Part shown: piece by piece, positions 61,109 to 64,000 of the stretch
Layout of the letters: each line of letters begins with the position of its first letter
Numbering within the stretch: the first letter of the stretch is position 1
DNA from: Gammaproteobacteria bacterium Ga0077536
GTDB lineage: Bacteria; Pseudomonadota; Gammaproteobacteria; Ga0077536
Length of the DNA: 64,000 nucleotides
Direction of reading: 5' to 3'
Assembly: GCA_001464935.1 (NCBI GenBank)
Contig: LNEL01000064.1
Coordinates: 263,567 to 327,566, forward strand
Program-made: the position numbers and the translations under genes
The notes under the pieces: generated by a model
Database searches by the model: none
The model's input: only the letters and a program-made list of their open reading frames with translations
Told to the model about the DNA's origin: nothing

Positions 61109-63475
61109 TCAGGCGAGACGCCGCTGTGCGGCGCGCTGTTCGAAGCGCCGGCTGTCGGGACTGGCCAGCCAGGCTTCGAGCTGCTCCGGCGGCAGCGGCC
61201 GGCAGATATGGAAACCCTGCGCCACGTCACAGCCCCATTCCCGGAGCAGCGCGAGCGCCCGCTCACTGTCGACGCCTTCGGCGACGACGGTCAGGCCCAG
61301 GTTGTGGCCGAGTTCGATCGTGCTGCGGACGATCGTCGCGTCGTCCTGATCGCGGTCCATCGTCAGCACGAATGCCTTGTCGATCTTCAGTTCGTCGACG
61401 GGCAGGCGTTTCAGATAGGCCAGCGACGAATACCCGGTGCCGAAATCGTCGATCGACAGGCGCAGTCCCATGCCGTCGAGCGCATTGATGACCTGCTGCG
61501 CGCGCACCGGATCTTCCATGATCGCGCTCTCGGTGATCTCGAGCCAGATCAGGCCCGGATCGAGTGCGAGTTCGTCGAGCAGCCGCCGGATCACGTGCGG
61601 CAGATCGGCATTCATCAGATCGCGTGCCGACAGGTTCACGCACATGCGAAGCCCGATGCCGCGCCGCTGCCAGGCCGCGCACTGGCGCAGCGCCGCGTTC
61701 AGCACCCACAGGGTCAGCACGCGGATGTAGCCCGTCTGCTCGGCGAACGGTATGAACTTGTCCGGCGGCACGAAGCCGCGCACCGGATGTTGCCAGCGGA
61801 CGAGCGCTTCGACGTACGCGGGTTCGCCGCTGCGCAGGTCGAGCTTGGGCTGGTAGAACAGCACGAGCTGATCGCCTTCGACAGCCCGTCGCAGTTCGCC
61901 GAGCAGCGACAGGCGCTCGGGGCTCTGATCGAAGCCAGGCTCGTAGACCGCGTAGTCAGTGCGCGCGCGGCGCGCGACGGACAACGCCAGTTCCGCGTGC
62001 TGGAGCAGCGTTGCGACGTCCTCGCCGTGCGCGGGAAACTCGACCAAGCCGATGCTGACGCCGAGATCGACGATCTGCTCGTCGATCCGGAAAGGTTCTT
62101 CGAGGGCCTGCAGCAGGCGGGTCGCCATGACGCTGGCGGCGGCGGTGTCGGCGCCGTCGAGCAGCACCGCGAACTGCTCGCCGCCGACGCGCGCGAGGGT
62201 GTCGACCCGACGCGGGACCAGGCCATCGAGGCGCAGCGCGAGCGCGCCGAGCAGGCGCTCTCCGAGCTGGTGGCCCAGCGTATGCGTCACGTAGCGGAAA
62301 TTGTCGACACCGAGCAGCAGCACGGCGACCCGGCCGTCGCGCCCGCTGGCCACGGTGAGCGCCTGCTCGGCGCGCTCGAGGAACAGGGCACGGTTCGGCA
62401 GCCGCGTCAGCGGGTCGCGATACGCGAGATCCATGATGGTAGATTCGCGCATGGCGATGCCTTCGCGCATCGCGTTGACCGCGCGCGCCAGCGCGCCGAC
62501 CTCGTCGTCGCGTTCGACGGTCGCCGCGCGACTGTAATCGCCATTCGCGATCACGCGCGCCACCTCCGCGAGCTGACTCAGCGGGCGCGTGATGCCGCGC
62601 GCGAGCAGCGCACTGCCGGCTGCGGTGGCGGTCAGCGCGCCGATGGCCAGCACGAACAGGAAGCGTTGCAACGGCGCAAACGGGGCGAGTGCGGTGGCCA
62701 GCGGCAGTCGCAGGACGGCGGCCGCCGAGTCGCTGTCGGCGTCGAGCATCGAGGCCAGCAACAGGTCGTCGCCGACGGCATGCGGAACCGCATCGCGCGG
62801 CCGGTCGCTGCGCAGAGGCGTGAGCAGGGCCGTCCTTGCGCCTTCGGTGTCGCCTGCACCGACGACATGCCAGTCGCCCGCGGCTGATTCGAGCACGAAA
62901 ACCAGTTCGGTCGAGGTCAGTTCGCTCAGTTCGCGTGCCATGCGCGCATCGATCTCGAAGCTCATCGCCACCCAGCCGATCGTCGTCGGCGCCTGCACCG
63001 GCGCCAGCACGGTCTGGTACAGGCGATCGCCCCGGATCATGAAACCTGCGGCACCGCCGCCGTCGCGTGCGCGCTCGAACAGGGCCGGCTTCGGAAACGG
63101 ACTGCCGGTGGGCGTGTCGCTCGATGTGCTGGCGGTGACGAGCCCGTCGCGATCGATGATCATCATCAGGTCGGCATCGATCCGGTCGCCATGATTGGCG
63201 AGCGCGGAGATCACCGTGTCGCGATCGCCGGTGGCGACCGCCGTCCGGAACGCAAAGTCGGCCGACAGGACCGAGGCCGCCTGTGCGAGCCGCGCGGTGC
63301 TGTCGGCGAGAATCCGGCGAAACACGCGTTCGCTGGTGGCGAGCTCCGCGGCCAGTTGTTCGCGGGCGTTGTGCCTGATCGCGTAGTCGACGACGCTGAG
63401 GCCGAGCGTGGTCACGATCAGCACCAGGCCGAGGAAGACCACGACGAAGCGGCTGCGCAGACTACGGGTGGCCAC
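61109..63475 (-). CDS. GGDEF/EAL c-di-GMP signalling protein, degenerate GGDEF
   Basis: 788 residues. TM helix at 10-32, a periplasmic sensor of about 230 residues, TM at about 270-290, then HAMP (RGITRPLSQLAEVARVIANGDYSRA). The GGDEF site reads GGEQF (RVGGEQFAVLL), so cyclase activity is unlikely. The EAL domain is intact: YVEALVRWQH, EITESAIMED, SIDDFGTGYSSLAYLKRLP and EGVDSE, so it probably is a phosphodiesterase tuned by the sensor. It starts 3 bp after the stop of the cupredoxin-like gene. Confidence 0.93.
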   Translation of the reverse strand: MATRSLRSRFVVVFLGLVLIVTTLGLSVVDYAIRHNAREQLAAELATSERVFRRILADSTARLAQAASVLSADFAFRTAVATGDRDTVISALANHGDRIDADLMMIIDRDGLVTASTSSDTPTGSPFPKPALFERARDGGGAAGFMIRGDRLYQTVLAPVQAPTTIGWVAMSFEIDARMARELSELTSTELVFVLESAAGDWHVVGAGDTEGARTALLTPLRSDRPRDAVPHAVGDDLLLASMLDADSDSAAAVLRLPLATALAPFAPLQRFLFVLAIGALTATAAGSALLARGITRPLSQLAEVARVIANGDYSRAATVERDDEVGALARAVNAMREGIAMRESTIMDLAYRDPLTRLPNRALFLERAEQALTVASGRDGRVAVLLLGVDNFRYVTHTLGHQLGERLLGALALRLDGLVPRRVDTLARVGGEQFAVLLDGADTAAASVMATRLLQALEEPFRIDEQIVDLGVSIGLVEFPAHGEDVATLLQHAELALSVARRARTDYAVYEPGFDQSPERLSLLGELRRAVEGDQLVLFYQPKLDLRSGEPAYVEALVRWQHPVRGFVPPDKFIPFAEQTGYIRVLTLWVLNAALRQCAAWQRRGIGLRMCVNLSARDLMNADLPHVIRRLLDELALDPGLIWLEITESAIMEDPVRAQQVINALDGMGLRLSIDDFGTGYSSLAYLKRLPVDELKIDKAFVLTMDRDQDDATIVRSTIELGHNLGLTVVAEGVDSERALALLREWGCDVAQGFHICRPLPPEQLEAWLASPDSRRFEQRAAQRRLA

Positions 63476-63478
63476 GCA

Positions 63479-64000
63479 TCACTCCAGCGGCGGCGGCGCT
63501 GTCGGGAGCGGCTCGAGCGTGAGCACGGGTTCGAGCGCGCGCGCGGCGTCGCCGAGATCGAGCGCGGCGTCGATGATCGCGGGTTCACGCAGACGGGGAT
63601 GCCAGACTTCGAGCTGGTAGCGCGCGGCGGCGAGTCCCTCCAGCGTCGCACGCCCTTCGCGATCGGACAGCGCCGCGTAGGGTGTATCGACCACGTAGAT
63701 GTAGGCGATCATCCCGTCGTGGATATTGCAGCCGAGCACGACGAGTCCCGGCTCGGGAAACTCGACGGGGGCGGATGGCACGCCCGAGTACAGCTTCAGT
63801 TCGAAAGTCCTGGCCGGCGAGAACGAGTACACGTGATGGCGGATATTGTCCTTGTTCGGAAATGAAATGGCCGTGCCGGTCGGCACCAGCGAGACTGCCG
63901 GCACGAAGCGTTTGTCGATTTGATCGATCTGCGCGCTGCCGGCGACCGGCATGCCGGCCGTGTCGGCGCGCAGGATCACCGCCGCGTCAGCGACGGCTGC
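63479..64000 (-). CDS. Cupredoxin-like 'methylamine utilization' protein (5' end outside window)
   Basis: About 174 residues are readable to the window edge; the start and likely signal peptide lie beyond it. Copper-type ligands are placed as in plastocyanins: His in NIRHHVYSFS, then Cys, His and Met in GCNIHDGMIAYIYV. Residues after that (EGRATLEGLAAARYQLEVWHP) resemble a carboxypeptidase-regulatory-like beta fold. It probably works in the periplasm. Operonic with the GGDEF/EAL gene; such pairs are common, but no methylamine dehydrogenase gene is in view. Confidence 0.82.
   Translation of the reverse strand, partial: AAVADAAVILRADTAGMPVAGSAQIDQIDKRFVPAVSLVPTGTAISFPNKDNIRHHVYSFSPARTFELKLYSGVPSAPVEFPEPGLVVLGCNIHDGMIAYIYVVDTPYAALSDREGRATLEGLAAARYQLEVWHPRLREPAIIDAALDLGDAARALEPVLTLEPLPTAPPPLE

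Noticed and set aside
1-64000. CRISPR array, tRNA, rRNA, prophage or insertion-sequence genes
   Set aside because: No regularly spaced repeats, no cloverleaf with CCA-end and TTCGAnTC arm, and no transposase, integrase or phage protein was recognised; very short RNA genes could still be missed.

Overview
The window is GC-rich throughout, tightly packed and free of rRNA, tRNA or phage genes that I can recognise. Gene content (PQQ alcohol dehydrogenase, Kup, RlmI, DUF2868/DUF3482 pair, DUF1329 proteins, c-di-GMP enzymes, REP-like intergenic repeats) points to an aerobic proteobacterium, most likely a gammaproteobacterium with a large CoA-thioester catabolic repertoire. A lineage near Immundisolibacter or other hydrocarbon/steroid degraders is a guess from gene content only.

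Layout. 1-13 kb: an outer-membrane barrel (DUF3570 plus a second Met-rich barrel) with ApbE, a GST, a lipoprotein cytochrome c, a DUF2868/DUF3482 pair whose first member appears frameshifted, an amidase, RlmI, a cyclic-nucleotide-fold/coiled-coil protein and REP-like repeats. 13-19 kb: NnrU, a PQQ quinohemoprotein alcohol dehydrogenase lacking the usual vicinal Cys pair, a crotonase, a DUF533 protein and Nei. 19-22 kb: a minus-strand run ending in arsR-arsI-arsN2, an organoarsenical-type resistance set with no pump or reductase. 22-25 kb: SDR plus LLM flavoprotein, an Anbu proteasome-like hydrolase and a decayed fragment of a molybdenum hydroxylase large subunit.

25.5-35.3 kb is a nine-gene minus-strand operon for CoA-thioester catabolism: SDR (HSD17B4-like), an acyl-CoA dehydrogenase with an N-terminal extension, two tandem MaoC hydratases of identical length, a CaiB CoA-transferase, an APH-type kinase (ACAD10/11- or LvaA-like), two overlapping acyl-CoA dehydrogenases and a crotonase. 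It is divergent, across a 272-bp gap containing a perfect dyad, from a complete coenzyme F420 core biosynthesis operon (cofE-cofD-cofC-fbiC) that ends in another CaiB CoA-transferase (35.6-41.8 kb). Five LLM-class flavin/F420-type oxidoreductases lie within 20 kb of it (23.2, 42.2, 46.7, 47.8 and 54.9 kb), together with tandem DUF1329 envelope proteins, an acyl-CoA synthetase, GST-like proteins and a further crotonase. The most interesting reading is an F420-linked catabolic island: F420 made here would serve LLM enzymes acting on substrates processed as CoA esters, possibly including 4-hydroxyacyl-CoA chemistry. The substrate cannot be read from the sequence.

56.7-64 kb returns to general functions: Kup potassium uptake, a Nudix hydrolase, ArgC, an SDR, a GGDEF/EAL protein with a degenerate GGDEF site and a cupredoxin-like protein cut by the window end. 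Broken genes: DUF2868 (frameshift near 5.52 kb), a GST-like gene with an in-frame TGA at 53584, and the molybdenum hydroxylase fragment at 25.3 kb.
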